From assembly GCF_000337795.1 (NCBI RefSeq), contig NZ_AOLP01000017.1, positions 211,762 through 275,761 on the forward strand: DNA of 64,000 nucleotides, given 5' to 3'. A model generated the notes under the pieces. The model did no database searches and was not told the DNA's origin. It saw only the letters and a program-made list of their open reading frames with translations. Origin of the DNA: Haloferax denitrificans ATCC 35960. GTDB taxonomy: Archaea; Halobacteriota; Halobacteria; Halobacteriales; Haloferacaceae. The number at the start of each line of letters is the position of its first letter. The stretch's first letter is position 1. Below are positions 10,088-20,100 of this stretch, in pieces. A program made the translations under genes and the position numbers.

Positions 10088-11032
10088 TCACGCGGCCACC
10101 CCCTCGGCGAACTCGTCGCCGAAGAAGATGTACACCGCGAGCGTCGGGAGCGCCGCGAAGAACGCCCCGGCCATCCGGAGCGCGAAGTCCTGTCCCTCCA
10201 TCGAGGTGCCGAGCCCGGCGAGAATCAACACGACGGGGGCCGCGGGACTCGACTCCGTCGAGACGAGCACCAGCGTGAACAGGAGGTCGTTCCATATCTG
10301 GGTGAACTGGTAGATGAGGACGACGGCGAACATCGGCCCCGAAAGCGGGAAGACGATGCGCCGGTACACCCGACGGAGCGTCGCCCCGTCGAGGCGCGCG
10401 GACTCTATCATCTCTTCGCTCATCGTCTTGTAGTACGTCCGGAACAGGAGCGTACAAATCGGAATCCCGTAGGCGACGTGCGTCACCACGAGCTCGACGA
10501 TGCCGACGTAGTCGTCCGGGATACCGAGCGCCCAGACGAACGAAAGCAGGTCGGTGAGCTGAGCCCACTGCGACCAGAACTGCGTCAGCGGCACCAACAC
10601 GGCCTGGTACGGGATGAAGATGCCCGCGATGATGAGCGCCAGCACCAGCGCCTTGTACGACTGCTTCCAGTCGGGAATCGTCAGCCCGTACGCCGTGATG
10701 CTCCCGACGAACGCCGAGATAATCGTCGCGGGCACGGCGTACAGCATGCTGTTGCCCATCCCTCGCAGGAGGGCTTCGACCGCCGCCTGCCACTTCGCCA
10801 GCGTGAACCCGGACGGTCCGGGCGGGGCGAACGGCGCGGTCTGGACGATTGCGGTCCCGGTCTTGATCGACGTGACCAACCCGGACTCGATTGGGACGAG
10901 ATAGAACCCCGCCGCCAACAGCAGGACGACGTACAGACCGGCGTCCTCTATCGTCATCTGCTCGACGTTCCGGCGTAGCCGGTCCGTGATCGTCGCCGTT
11001 CCGCCGTCCGTTCGAAGCGTGTCGTCTTTCAT
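10088..11032 (-). CDS. Carbohydrate ABC transporter permease 2 (MalG type)
   Basis: The 314-residue protein has six membrane helices, beginning near residue 30 (GLYVVLLLAAGFYLVP). The coupling-loop motif of binding-protein-dependent permeases (EEMIESARLDGATLRRVYRRIVFP) lies in its C-terminal third. Its start ATG overlaps the stop of permease 1 (ATGA), so the two are translationally coupled and should form the heterodimeric channel. The start chosen is that overlap; longer frames upstream are shadow coding. Confidence 0.92.
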   Translation of the reverse strand: MKDDTLRTDGGTATITDRLRRNVEQMTIEDAGLYVVLLLAAGFYLVPIESGLVTSIKTGTAIVQTAPFAPPGPSGFTLAKWQAAVEALLRGMGNSMLYAVPATIISAFVGSITAYGLTIPDWKQSYKALVLALIIAGIFIPYQAVLVPLTQFWSQWAQLTDLLSFVWALGIPDDYVGIVELVVTHVAYGIPICTLLFRTYYKTMSEEMIESARLDGATLRRVYRRIVFPLSGPMFAVVLIYQFTQIWNDLLFTLVLVSTESSPAAPVVLILAGLGTSMEGQDFALRMAGAFFAALPTLAVYIFFGDEFAEGVAA

Positions 11033-12096
11033 AGGTTGTTCCTCCGGAATTCGTAGACGAGGTACGGGCCGATGACGCCGAGCGCCATCGCGAAGAGGAC
11101 GATTGCAATCGCCGCGCCGTACGCCCAGTTGAGGTTCGCGTACGCCTCGCGGACCATCTTCGTCGCCAAGATGTCGGCACCGTTCGGCGGCCGGTAGCCG
11201 CCGACCAGCGAGTAGAGGAAGTCGAACGCCTTCATGCCGAACACCATCAGCACGACGGCGGCGCTTATCGTCGCGCCCTTCAACTGCGGGATGATGACCC
11301 GCCAGTACATCTTCAGCGTCGACGCGCCGTCGACTTTCGCCGCCTCGTAGTGCTCGTCCGGAATCGCGCGGAGTCCGGCGAGGTACACGACCATCGCGTA
11401 CCCGGAGAACTGCCACATCAACGCGAAGATGACCGCCCAGAGGACGATGTTCTGATCGCCGAGCCAGCTAATCGGGCCGAGTCCGAAAACGCCGATGACG
11501 CGGTTGGCAATCCCGTTGTTGAAGTTGTAAATCCACAGCCAGAACTGCGCCGTCACGACGAACGAGAGGCTCATCGGCAGGAGATAGATCGTCCGGAACG
11601 AGTTCTCGAACCGGATTCCGCGGTCGATCAGAATCGCCAGTATGAGGCCGACCGCGAGCGTCCCTGCCGTGAACGCGACGAGCAGGATGAACGTGTTGAC
11701 CGCGGCGTCGATGAACCCCGAGTCCGCGAGCGCCCGCGTGTACATCTCGAAGTCGAGGTTCGAGTAGTCCGGCGCGTTCGCGAACCGCTGGTAGTCGGTC
11801 AGCGAGATGAGGAAGTTCCAGATGACCGCGCCGTAGACGAAAAGCCCCATCAGCAGGAACGGCGGAATCCAGAAGATCGACGATTCGAGGAAGTCGCTTC
11901 CGAGCCGACCGTCTATCCCCGCGGCGAGGCGGTCCAAGACGCCCGGTTCGGAACCCGGGTTCCGGGAGTCCTCGCTCACGACGCCACCGTCGGTACGGAC
12001 CGCGTCGCGCCCGCCTTCGTCACCGTCGCCGACCCGCTGGTCGTCGCTAGCACTGAGGTTGATCGCGCGGCGCACTCGTTGGTAAAAATTTGACAT
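11029..12096 (-). CDS. Carbohydrate ABC transporter permease 1 (MalF type)
   Basis: This 355-residue permease starts at an ATG giving MSNFYQRVRR and has an extended hydrophilic N-terminus (about residues 1-75). Six helices follow, including FWIPPFLLMGLFVYGAVIW. The EAA-type coupling loop is visible as DEHYEAAKVDGASTLKMYWRV. It lies 10 bases downstream of the binding-protein gene and overlaps permease 2 by four bases, so all belong to one operon. Confidence 0.92.
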   Translation of the reverse strand: MSNFYQRVRRAINLSASDDQRVGDGDEGGRDAVRTDGGVVSEDSRNPGSEPGVLDRLAAGIDGRLGSDFLESSIFWIPPFLLMGLFVYGAVIWNFLISLTDYQRFANAPDYSNLDFEMYTRALADSGFIDAAVNTFILLVAFTAGTLAVGLILAILIDRGIRFENSFRTIYLLPMSLSFVVTAQFWLWIYNFNNGIANRVIGVFGLGPISWLGDQNIVLWAVIFALMWQFSGYAMVVYLAGLRAIPDEHYEAAKVDGASTLKMYWRVIIPQLKGATISAAVVLMVFGMKAFDFLYSLVGGYRPPNGADILATKMVREAYANLNWAYGAAIAIVLFAMALGVIGPYLVYEFRRNNL

Positions 12097-12106
12097 TTCT
12101 TGCGGT

Positions 12107-13477
12107 TCAGTTCGAGACCGCGTCCAGGAATCCCTGCGTCGCGGCATCGACGTTGTACGGTCCGGTGAACTCCGAGGAGATGACTTCGTTGAGCGCCGTC
12201 ATCGTCTCGGAGGGGACACCGAGTCCGTGCTGGAGGTTCGGCGGACGGTACTCCGCGTTGGCGAAGTCCTCGGCGGTCTCCTGGAGGTACGGTCCGAACT
12301 CTTCCATGCTCACGTCGGTCCGGGTCGGAATCGAGCCCTTGTACTGGTTGAACGCGATCTGCGCCTCGGGACTGCCGACGAACGCCGACCAGGCCTTCGA
12401 CGCCTCCGGCGTCGGGTTGTCGGCCGGGTAGAGGAACGAGTCCATGTGGAGCGTGTACATCCCCTCGGTGCCGGGGAACGTCTTGAAGCCCCAGTCTTCG
12501 CCGTAGTCGAAGTTCTCGGCGTTCCGGAACGCGCCGGCCGCCCAGTTACCCTGGTGGATGAAGGCGGCGTTGCCGTTGATGATGTTCTGGTTCGACGAGG
12601 TGAGGTTGAGCGAGGCCGCGTCGTCGGAGATGTAGTTTTCGAGCATCTCCGCGGTCGTCTCGAAGGCCGAGCGAACCGCGCTCTCGGAGGCCTCACCGTT
12701 GAGGAAGTCCATGTACGGCTGGTAGCCGTTCACGCCGAGCATCACGGCGCCCCACAGCTGTGTCGTCGTCCACGTGCCGGACATCGCGTGGGTCATCGGA
12801 ACCGCGTCGGTCTCGCTTTGCACCGTCTCGAACGCGTCGATGAGCGCCGAGGGGCTGTTCAGCGAGTCGACGTCGATGCCGGCCTCATCGACGACCGAGA
12901 CGTTGTAGAACAGGCAGTTCAGGCGGTGAGAACCCAGCGGGACGGCCCGGTAGCTACCGCCCTGCTGGTGGAGTTCGACCGCCTCGTCGATCATCACTTC
13001 TTCGAAGTTGTTCTCCTCCCAGACGTCGTCGACGCTTCCGAGGACGCCCTCGTAGCGGAGGAGGTTCGGGCCCGGCCAGTTGGCGAACGAACCCGGCGGG
13101 TCGTTGCTCTGGAGCCGGTTCGCAATGACCGCGTCGAGGTTCTGATTCCCGCCGCCGCCGATTGGGTTCATGTCGAGGCCGACGTCGGGATAGGCCTCGT
13201 TGAACGCCTCTTCGAGCGCTTCGGCCGCCGCGGCGCCGTCGCCGCCGGTCCAGCCGTGGAGCACCTCGACCGGGGCGCTACTACCGCCGTCACCGCCGTC
13301 GCCGCCGTCTTCGGTGGTACTGTCGCCACCCGCTTCAGTAGTACCACCGTCGCCGCCGTCATCGGAACCGCCGCCGCCGGAACAGCCGGCGAGCCCCATC
13401 GTCGCGAGCGCTCCCGCGCCGGCGACGTACTGGCGCCGACTGAGTCGACTATTATCAGACTGGCTATCGCGTGACAT
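12107..13477 (-). CDS. Sugar ABC transporter substrate-binding lipoprotein
   Basis: The 456-residue protein has a Tat signal (SRRQYVAGAGALATMGLAGC) whose lipobox cysteine anchors it to the membrane lipid. It then has a long glycine/aspartate/threonine-rich linker (about residues 33-70) and a family 1 extracellular solute-binding domain. It is the first gene of the importer operon and is expected to be the most abundant product. The upstream 110 bases are unusually A/T-rich and probably hold the promoter. Confidence 0.93.
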   Translation of the reverse strand: MSRDSQSDNSRLSRRQYVAGAGALATMGLAGCSGGGGSDDGGDGGTTEAGGDSTTEDGGDGGDGGSSAPVEVLHGWTGGDGAAAAEALEEAFNEAYPDVGLDMNPIGGGGNQNLDAVIANRLQSNDPPGSFANWPGPNLLRYEGVLGSVDDVWEENNFEEVMIDEAVELHQQGGSYRAVPLGSHRLNCLFYNVSVVDEAGIDVDSLNSPSALIDAFETVQSETDAVPMTHAMSGTWTTTQLWGAVMLGVNGYQPYMDFLNGEASESAVRSAFETTAEMLENYISDDAASLNLTSSNQNIINGNAAFIHQGNWAAGAFRNAENFDYGEDWGFKTFPGTEGMYTLHMDSFLYPADNPTPEASKAWSAFVGSPEAQIAFNQYKGSIPTRTDVSMEEFGPYLQETAEDFANAEYRPPNLQHGLGVPSETMTALNEVISSEFTGPYNVDAATQGFLDAVSN

Positions 13478-13588
13478 GCATGAAAAATATTGGACCCATC
13501 GTACTTAACGATTGATATTCATTTACTCGGGATAATAGTAAAAATTCTCAGACGGATCTAATCACCAGAATTCCGGAGGTATAATCCC

Positions 13589-13894
13589 TCAAACATCAGA
13601 TATCTCGTCCGGGCGCAATCGCCGACTTCCCGCTGTGTGGCTCGTCATCGCCATCAACGGCGAACGCAGAGCAGTCGGAAGCGTAACGTGAGCGAGAAAC
13701 GACATAAACGCTGTGAGAGCGGCAGTCGCGTCAGTTCGCGTCTCGTCCTCGATGGCGGGGATGCGCGCGCAGTACTTGCACTCGCGCATCTTCACCGCGC
13801 GCGTCCCGTGGTCGACGAGGCACCACTCGTGACAGCTCCGACACCGATACTCGACGTACCGCCACAGCTCCGTCTCTCGACGGGCCCGCGACAT
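13589..13894 (-). CDS. Small zinc-binding hypothetical protein
   Basis: The frame encodes 101 residues. The N-terminal half holds two cysteine pairs (CRSCHEWC near residue 18 and CKYC near residue 39) and the WRYVEYRC start typical of small haloarchaeal zinc proteins. The C-terminal half is less protein-like, so the natural end may differ in relatives. A GGGGGTG stretch 8-14 bases before the ATG is a good ribosome binding site. It is a single gene of unknown role. Confidence 0.5.
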   Translation of the reverse strand: MSRARRETELWRYVEYRCRSCHEWCLVDHGTRAVKMRECKYCARIPAIEDETRTDATAALTAFMSFLAHVTLPTALRSPLMAMTSHTAGSRRLRPDEISDV

Positions 13895-14066
13895 CTACCG
13901 AACACCCCCGGCTAAAGTTATCGCCCGACCGCGGGCCGGTCCGTGAGCAGAGCTTATGGAATTGGGATTTTCGGGCGTTTTGAGATTTCGCGGGAACGGC
14001 GAAGTCAGGCGCGTGAGGGTCCGTAGATGGCCATTTTCATCAGCAACGATGCGGCTAACAGTATTA

Positions 14067-14141
14067 TGGGCCCCATGGGGTTCGAACCCATGACCACCCG
14101 GTTATGAGCCGAGCGCTCTGACCAGACTGAGCTAGGGGCCC
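14067..14141 (-). tRNA. tRNA with CAT anticodon (Met or Ile2)
   Basis: A 75-base cloverleaf has acceptor stem GGGCCCC/GGGGCCC, anticodon loop CTCATAA, T-arm with GGTTCGAACC, discriminator A and no encoded CCA. It lacks an intron. The elongator tRNA-Met of Haloferax is reported to have one, and the A-U first pair of initiators is absent. That makes tRNA-Ile2 (CAT, modified to agmatidine) a serious alternative to tRNA-Met. Confidence 0.9.
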
Positions 14142-14238
14142 TCGGTCGATTCTTTCCCGTCGTCCCTCTTATGTCTTATCAGAAGCCGTCGCCGACGAAT
14201 CGGAGGCGAGTCGCTCGTCGGGGTGAGAAACGGAGAAG

Positions 14239-14311
14239 CGCCACCGCCAGGACTCGAACCTGGGACAACCTCGTTAACAGCGAGGTGCTCTACCAACTGA
14301 GCTACGGCGGC
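14239..14311 (-). tRNA. tRNA-Asn (GTT)
   Basis: A 73-base cloverleaf has acceptor GCCGCCG/CGGTGGC (one G-T pair), anticodon loop CTGTTAA giving GTT, T-loop GGTTCGAGTCC and discriminator G, as expected for asparagine. It lies 97 bases upstream of the CAT tRNA on the same strand and may be cotranscribed with it. Confidence 0.95.
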
Positions 14312-14447
14312 TTTCGTCTGCACTCTCTCGTATTCGATGTTTCTTGATAGGGCTTTCGTTTTTAACCGACGGCTGGCGGATGCCACCGCCTGACGCGGTC
14401 GCGGGAGCACCGTCACGCTTTCGCCCGCCCGCGGGGAACCAGCGGGC

Positions 14448-15805
14448 ATGACGAACTCGGACCTCGACGCGGTCGTCGCCGCGGTCCGCGAGCGCATCGA
14501 CCCCGACGAGGCGGAGCGTCGGGCGCTCGCGGACGCCGCGGCGGCGCTCGAATCCCGCGTCCACGACGCCCTCGCGGACCTGCCGGTGGACGCCGACGCG
14601 CTCCAAGTCGGCAGTACCGCCCGCGGCACGTGGCTCTCGGGCGACCGCGACATCGACCTGTTCGTGCGCTTCCCGGCCGACCTCGACCGCGAGGAACTCG
14701 AAGCGTACGGCCTCGAAGTCGGCCACGCCGTCCTCCCCGACGGCCACGAGGAGTACGCCGAACATCCCTACGTGAAAGGCGACTACGGCGGCTTCGACGT
14801 GGACCTCGTCCCCTGTTACGACGTGCCGTCCGCCTCGGACATCCGCTCTGCGGTCGACCGGACACCGTTCCACAACGCCTACCTGACCGAGCGCCTCGAC
14901 GACGGCCTCGCGGCGGACGTGCGCGTCTTCAAGCGCTTCCTGAAGGGCATCGGTGCCTACGGGAGCGACCTCCGAACCGAGGGCTTCTCGGGCTATCTCG
15001 CCGAACTCCTCGTGGTCAAACACGGCGGCTTCGAACCGTTGCTCCGAGCGGCCGCCGACTGGAGCCCGCAGGTCGAGTTCGACCCGGAGGACCACGGGAC
15101 GCGGCGTTTCTCCGACCCGCTCGTCGTCATCGACCCGACCGACCCCGAGCGGAACGTCGCCGCGGTCTGCTCGGCGGAGAACGTCGCGCGGCTCCAGCAC
15201 TACGCCCGCGACCTGCTTTCCGACCCGCGGGAATCGCTGTTCTTCCGGCCCGACCCGCCGGCGCTCGCCCCCGACGGCGTTCGCGACCACCTCGACCGCC
15301 GCGGCACCACGGCCGTCGCCGTCGTCTTCGACTGCCCGGACCTCGTGGACGACCAGCTCTACCCACAGCTCAGAAAGTCGTTGACCGGCGTCACCGACGG
15401 TCTCGACAGACGCGGATTCGACGTGTTCCGGCGCGCGACGTTCGCCGACACCGACGGCGAGGGGCAGGGCGAGGCGGTCCTCTTCGCCGAACTCTCTGTC
15501 GCCGAGCGCCCGGCGGTCGAGCGCCACGAGGGGCCGCCGGTCCACGTCCGCCAGCACGCCGAGGGGTTCTACGGCGCGTACGAGGGCGGCGACGACCACT
15601 ACGGGCCGTTCCTCGACGGCGACCGCTACGTGGTCGAGCGCGAGCGGGAGTTCACCTCGGCGACCGGCTTCCTCGAAAGCGACGCGCTGTTCGACGTGGC
15701 GCTCGGAAAACACGTGGAATCGACGCTCAAAGAAGGCGGCTACGACGTGCTCGTCGGCGACGACGTGGCCGCGCTCGCCGAGTCGTTCGGTCCCGAGTTG
15801 GGTCG

Positions 15806-15827
<22 letters not shown>
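14448..15827 (+). CDS. cca: CCA-adding tRNA nucleotidyltransferase (archaeal class I)
   Basis: This 459-residue enzyme adds CCA to tRNA 3' ends, which is essential here because the tRNA genes do not encode it. The nucleotidyltransferase head has the GSTARGTWLSGDRDIDLF motif with the two catalytic aspartates around residues 67-69 and a third acidic residue in GFDVDLVPCY. Central and tail domains follow, as in archaeal class I enzymes. It starts 137 bases from the divergent tRNA-Asn. Its last 22 bases overlap the end of the convergent deacetylase gene. Confidence 0.95.
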
Positions 15828-16818
<991 letters not shown>

Positions 16819-16819
<1 letters not shown>

Positions 16820-17250
16820 TATTCGAAGAGGGAGAAGTAGGTCTCGATGTCCTCGGATTGGACCGTCCGCCGGTCGGCGTGGTGGGCGAGTTTGACGGCG
16901 GCACCCGCCACGTTGACGGCGTAGTCTTCGAGGATATCGGCCAGGGCGATTCGAGCGTCCATCGCGACCCGGTAGCGGTCGTCGATTCGGAGGCGAGCGA
17001 TGCGGTCGATGGGGGCGATAGGGAGGGAGAGTTCGTCGCGGTCGACGACCTGTTGAACGCCGAAGTCCTCGGCCATCAACGTCTTGCGACCGTCCGCCGT
17101 CGCCCGGTCGGCGGCGTCTATCGCGAGTTCCGCGCCGCGGTCCTGAATCCGGCGGGCGAGCGCCTCGGCGGCGCCGGCGCTCACTCGCAACTCACCTGCG
17201 TTCTGCCGGATAATCGCGTCTACCGGGGCGAACGGTAGCTCGACACTCAT
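16819..17250 (-). CDS. hstA: Doublet archaeal histone
   Basis: The 143-residue protein contains two histone folds in one chain, roughly residues 6-68 and 78-142, each with the helix-loop-helix pattern LPxAPxxxIxR...RVS...A..DARxAL. Haloarchaeal histones are such end-to-end fusions and act as pseudo-dimers. It has no lysine-rich tail. The ATG at 17250 was chosen over a GTG two codons upstream. It is the first gene of a two-gene unit with the deacetylase. Confidence 0.93.
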
Positions 17251-17468
17251 ACCCACATATCGGGTCCGTGCGGCGTATAATCCTTTCCGTCGCGGCCCCT
17301 TCTGGATTTTATCGCACGGAGCGCTCCCGAGGGGACGGATTTCGCTGTGAGAACCCGAGAAACCGGACGAACAATGAGTCGGGTTCGACGGCTCGCCGAC
17401 GGCGGGGGGTGGGCGGTGGGCGACCGGTGACCGCCGACCGGCGACCGCCGACCGGTGGCCTCCCCGCC

Positions 17469-18941
17469 CTACCGCTGTGCGCCGGTGTGGACCTCGACCG
17501 TCTCGGCGCTGATGCGGCCGTCGGTCTCCGTCCCGGAGACGGTCACCTCGTCGCCGAGGCCGAGGTCGGCGTCGGTGTCGACGGTCTTGGTCTGCGTGCC
17601 GTCGTCGAGGATGACCGGCGTCCCGGCCTGCACGACCGTCCCGGTGAACTCGACCGATTCGCCGGCGGCCTCGGCCGCGGACGCGTCCGACGAGGACTCG
17701 CCGTTCGCGGCGGACGAACTGCCGGACGACTCGGACGAACCACCGGACGAGCCGTCACCGGAGAACGCGCCGAGCCCTTGGTCGCTCGGCGGGCTGGGGG
17801 CCGACTCGCCGGCGTCGGTTCCGGCCGCGCCCTCAGGGGCCTCGTCCATCACGGTGACGGACGACCGCCAGCCGGCGGAGGCTTCGAGGTCCTCCTGCCA
17901 GCCCTCTTTTATCTCCACGTCGGTGATGACGACGTAGTCCGCGAGGTCGACGTCGGCGTCCGCCTTCTCGCCCCAGAGGGCGACCCGGATGTCGCCGGTG
18001 CCGTCCTTGACGCGGATGTTTCGCACCTGCCCCTCCGAGCCGTCGTCGCGGTCGAAGGTGCGCTTGCCGTCGGCCTCGATGACGCCGCCGGCGATGTCGA
18101 CCGTCTGGCCGAGTTCGAGCGTGCCGATGTCGGTCGTCTCGGGGACGTACTCGATGTCCTCGTCGATGACTTCGACCGCGCCGCGGGAGCCGACGTGAAG
18201 TTCGAGCGAGCCGTCGCGCTCGCGGACGTAGCCGTCGACGACCTCGACCGACTGGCCCGTTTCGAGTTCCTCGGCGAGGTCCGCCCGCTCGTCCCAGAGC
18301 GTGACGCGGACGCGGCCGGTCGGGTCGCCGACCGAGAGGTTCGAGACGCGGCCCTCGGTGCCGTCGTCGCGGTCGAACGTCCGGACGGTGCCGGTGTCCA
18401 GAATCTTGCCTTCGAGGTTCACGTCCGAGAGGCCGAGCGCGAGGTCTTCGACGCGGTAGGTGTCGAGCACCTGCACGTCGACCTCGGCGTCGAGGTCCTC
18501 TTCGACCTTGCTGGCGCTGACTTCCACGCCGTTGTAGCCGTCTTTCGGGCGGCCGCCGATGCGGAGGACGGTGCCGACTTCGAGGTTCTCCTTCGCGCCG
18601 GCGGCCATCTCGTCCCACAGCGAGACGCGGATGCGCCCGGTCTCGTCGGCGACCTCGATGTTGACGACCCGCCCGTCTTCGTCCTCGCCGTCGCGCTCGA
18701 ACGTCCGCACCTCGCCGATGCTGACGACCTTGGCGAGGAACTTCACGTCCTCCATGCCGGGTTCGATGTCGGCGATGCCGTGTACCTCCTCGTCGCGCAG
18801 TTCGTGGGCGATGAGCATCGCCGCCGTCTCCTCGTCGGCGAGGCCGCCCATCTGTTCGACCTTGTCGTTGACCGCCGCCTCGAACTTCTCGAACTCGACA
18901 TCGGTGTCGAGGTCGTCGTAGACCTCCCGGATGACGCCCAT
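17469..18941 (-). CDS. rpaC: RPA-like single-stranded DNA-binding protein with several OB folds
   Basis: This 490-residue protein contains three clear OB-fold repeats with the pattern (S)NLSVGDPTGRVRVTLWDE at about residues 65-165, 165-265 and 275-365. A low-complexity serine/glycine linker (about 375-430) and a fourth small OB-like domain follow (about 432-490). It should coat single-stranded DNA in replication and repair. Together with NucS (38188) it makes this a region with several DNA-maintenance genes. It lies about 220 bases downstream of the histone on the other side of a short intergenic region and has its own promoter. Confidence 0.9.
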   Translation of the reverse strand: MGVIREVYDDLDTDVEFEKFEAAVNDKVEQMGGLADEETAAMLIAHELRDEEVHGIADIEPGMEDVKFLAKVVSIGEVRTFERDGEDEDGRVVNIEVADETGRIRVSLWDEMAAGAKENLEVGTVLRIGGRPKDGYNGVEVSASKVEEDLDAEVDVQVLDTYRVEDLALGLSDVNLEGKILDTGTVRTFDRDDGTEGRVSNLSVGDPTGRVRVTLWDERADLAEELETGQSVEVVDGYVRERDGSLELHVGSRGAVEVIDEDIEYVPETTDIGTLELGQTVDIAGGVIEADGKRTFDRDDGSEGQVRNIRVKDGTGDIRVALWGEKADADVDLADYVVITDVEIKEGWQEDLEASAGWRSSVTVMDEAPEGAAGTDAGESAPSPPSDQGLGAFSGDGSSGGSSESSGSSSAANGESSSDASAAEAAGESVEFTGTVVQAGTPVILDDGTQTKTVDTDADLGLGDEVTVSGTETDGRISAETVEVHTGAQR

Positions 18942-19133
18942 CAGGCGTCACCTCCCGGAACGAAGCGCGCGCGTCGCCGCAGACCAAACGTCGTACTCAT
19001 ACTATGGTCGAACAGGGAAGGGCGGCGCTTAAGCGTTGTTTTCCTCCGGATTGGACCGCCGAACCGACCGCGCGAATCGAGCGACATAGCGGGGGTGGCC
19101 GCGGCCTCAAATTTGAACGTTCGGACTCGACCG

Positions 19134-19643
19134 TCAGGGAGCCACGTCGATGCGGGCGACCTCCCGGCGGCCGTCCGCGTCGTCGTGGATGACGACCGCC
19201 CGGCTGGGGAGGCCGCTTTCGAACCGGAGCGTCGCCTCGTAGCCGCGGACAACCGACGATTCGGCGCAGTTCTCCGCGTCGGCTCGCTCGACGGTTTCGA
19301 CGACGACCGTGGCAGTGTCCGACTCCACGTCGTAGTCGGCGCGCGCGAGTCGGGCGATGGCGCAGTCGGTCGCCCCCGAGACGCACCCGACGACCGAGAC
19401 GCCGGTTTCGGTCTCGGACGCGAGCGCCCCGCCGTCGGCAGGGCACGCGTCTGCGCGGGCGGGGGTGAACGACCGCCCGACGAGTCGCGGATGGCGGGGC
19501 GTCTCCGTCGCCGTTGGCGACGCGGTCCCGGTCTCGGTGCCGGTGCCCGCCGGTGACTGCTCCGCCGCGTCGCCGCCGCTCGAACACCCCGCGAGCGAGG
19601 CGCACAGCCCGGCGGTTCCGAGGAGGAGCGCGCGTCGATTCAC
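19134..19643 (-). CDS. Haloarchaeal lipoprotein of unknown function
   Basis: Starting at a GTG, the product is 169 residues with a Tat-like signal (NRRALLLGTAGLCASLAGC) and lipobox cysteine. A threonine/glycine-rich linker and a globular domain with four further cysteines follow (ACPADGG, VVGCVSGATDC and ENCAES), probably two disulfides outside the cell. I do not recognise the domain. Longer in-frame starts lack a signal at the N-terminus and were rejected. Confidence 0.65.
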   Translation of the reverse strand: MNRRALLLGTAGLCASLAGCSSGGDAAEQSPAGTGTETGTASPTATETPRHPRLVGRSFTPARADACPADGGALASETETGVSVVGCVSGATDCAIARLARADYDVESDTATVVVETVERADAENCAESSVVRGYEATLRFESGLPSRAVVIHDDADGRREVARIDVAP

Positions 19644-19788
19644 GTCCGGGACTAAGCTCGCCGGCGAAAAAGTCCTTGCGTGCGACACAAACCGACCCCC
19701 GCCTCGTGCCGTGGTCCCGCGGTTCATTGAGAGTTCACATCGTAACCGTCTTAAGTAACCGTCGAGTACCGGAGAATGCAGTAAGACA

Positions 19789-19861
19789 GTCCTGATAGGG
19801 TAGTGGACTATCCTCCTGGCTTGCGGAGCCAGGGACCGGAGTTCAAATCTCCGTCAGGACG
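19789..19861 (+). tRNA. tRNA-Arg (GCG)
   Basis: A cloverleaf of 73 bases has acceptor GTCCTGA/TCAGGAC, anticodon loop TTGCGGA giving GCG, T-arm GGAGTTCAAATCTCC and discriminator G. CCA is not encoded. The last 23 bases of the gene and 12 bases of its trailer are repeated downstream. Confidence 0.95.
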
Positions 19862-19891
19862 TTTCTCTCTGGAACTACACGACGAGCGAAG

Positions 19892-19909
19892 CGAGGAGTC
19901 CGTTCCTCG
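19892..19909 (+). terminator. Hairpin in the tRNA-Arg trailer
   Basis: CGAGGA (19892-19897) pairs with TCCTCG (19904-19909) over a six-base loop. It directly follows a GAGCGAAGCGAG motif. It may end or process the tRNA transcript. Confidence 0.35.
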
Positions 19910-19924
19910 TTGAAACTCCGTTTC

Positions 19925-19995
19925 GGAGACTTGAACAGGGAGCGACCGGAGGGAGCGATTGAGTTCAAATCTCCGTCAGGGCGTTTCTCTCTGGA
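19925..19995 (+). repeat. tRNA-Arg 3'-tail copy 2 within an inverted repeat
   Basis: Bases 19961-19995 repeat 19839-19873 (T-arm, acceptor strand and trailer TTTCTCTCTGGA) with one mismatch in 35. The arm GGAGACTTGAAC (19925-19936) is complementary to GTTCAAATCTCC (19963-19974) in 11 of 12 positions, so the copy can fold into a hairpin. The interior is GGGAGCGACCGGAGGGAGCG-like. Confidence 0.85.
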
Positions 19996-20045
19996 CCCGA
20001 CCTTCGAGAGCCCTCTGTGCTTTCGGGTCGGTTCACATTCTCTAC

Positions 20046-20100
20046 GGAGACCTGAACGGCAAGCGACTTCGCCGCGACCGGGTTCAGCGCTCGTCAGGAC
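20046..20100 (+). repeat. tRNA-Arg 3'-tail copy 3, degenerate
   Basis: GGAGACCTGAAC (20046-20057) repeats the left arm of copy 2 in 11 of 12 positions. The right side keeps GGTTCA and then CGTCAGGAC (20092-20100), the acceptor end. The middle is altered. The stop codon of the convergent hydrolase gene (20094-20096) lies inside this copy. Confidence 0.6.

Noticed and set aside
17268..19556. 762-codon plus-strand frame opposite RPA
   Set aside because: Shadow of the RPA and lipoprotein genes; no domain detectable.
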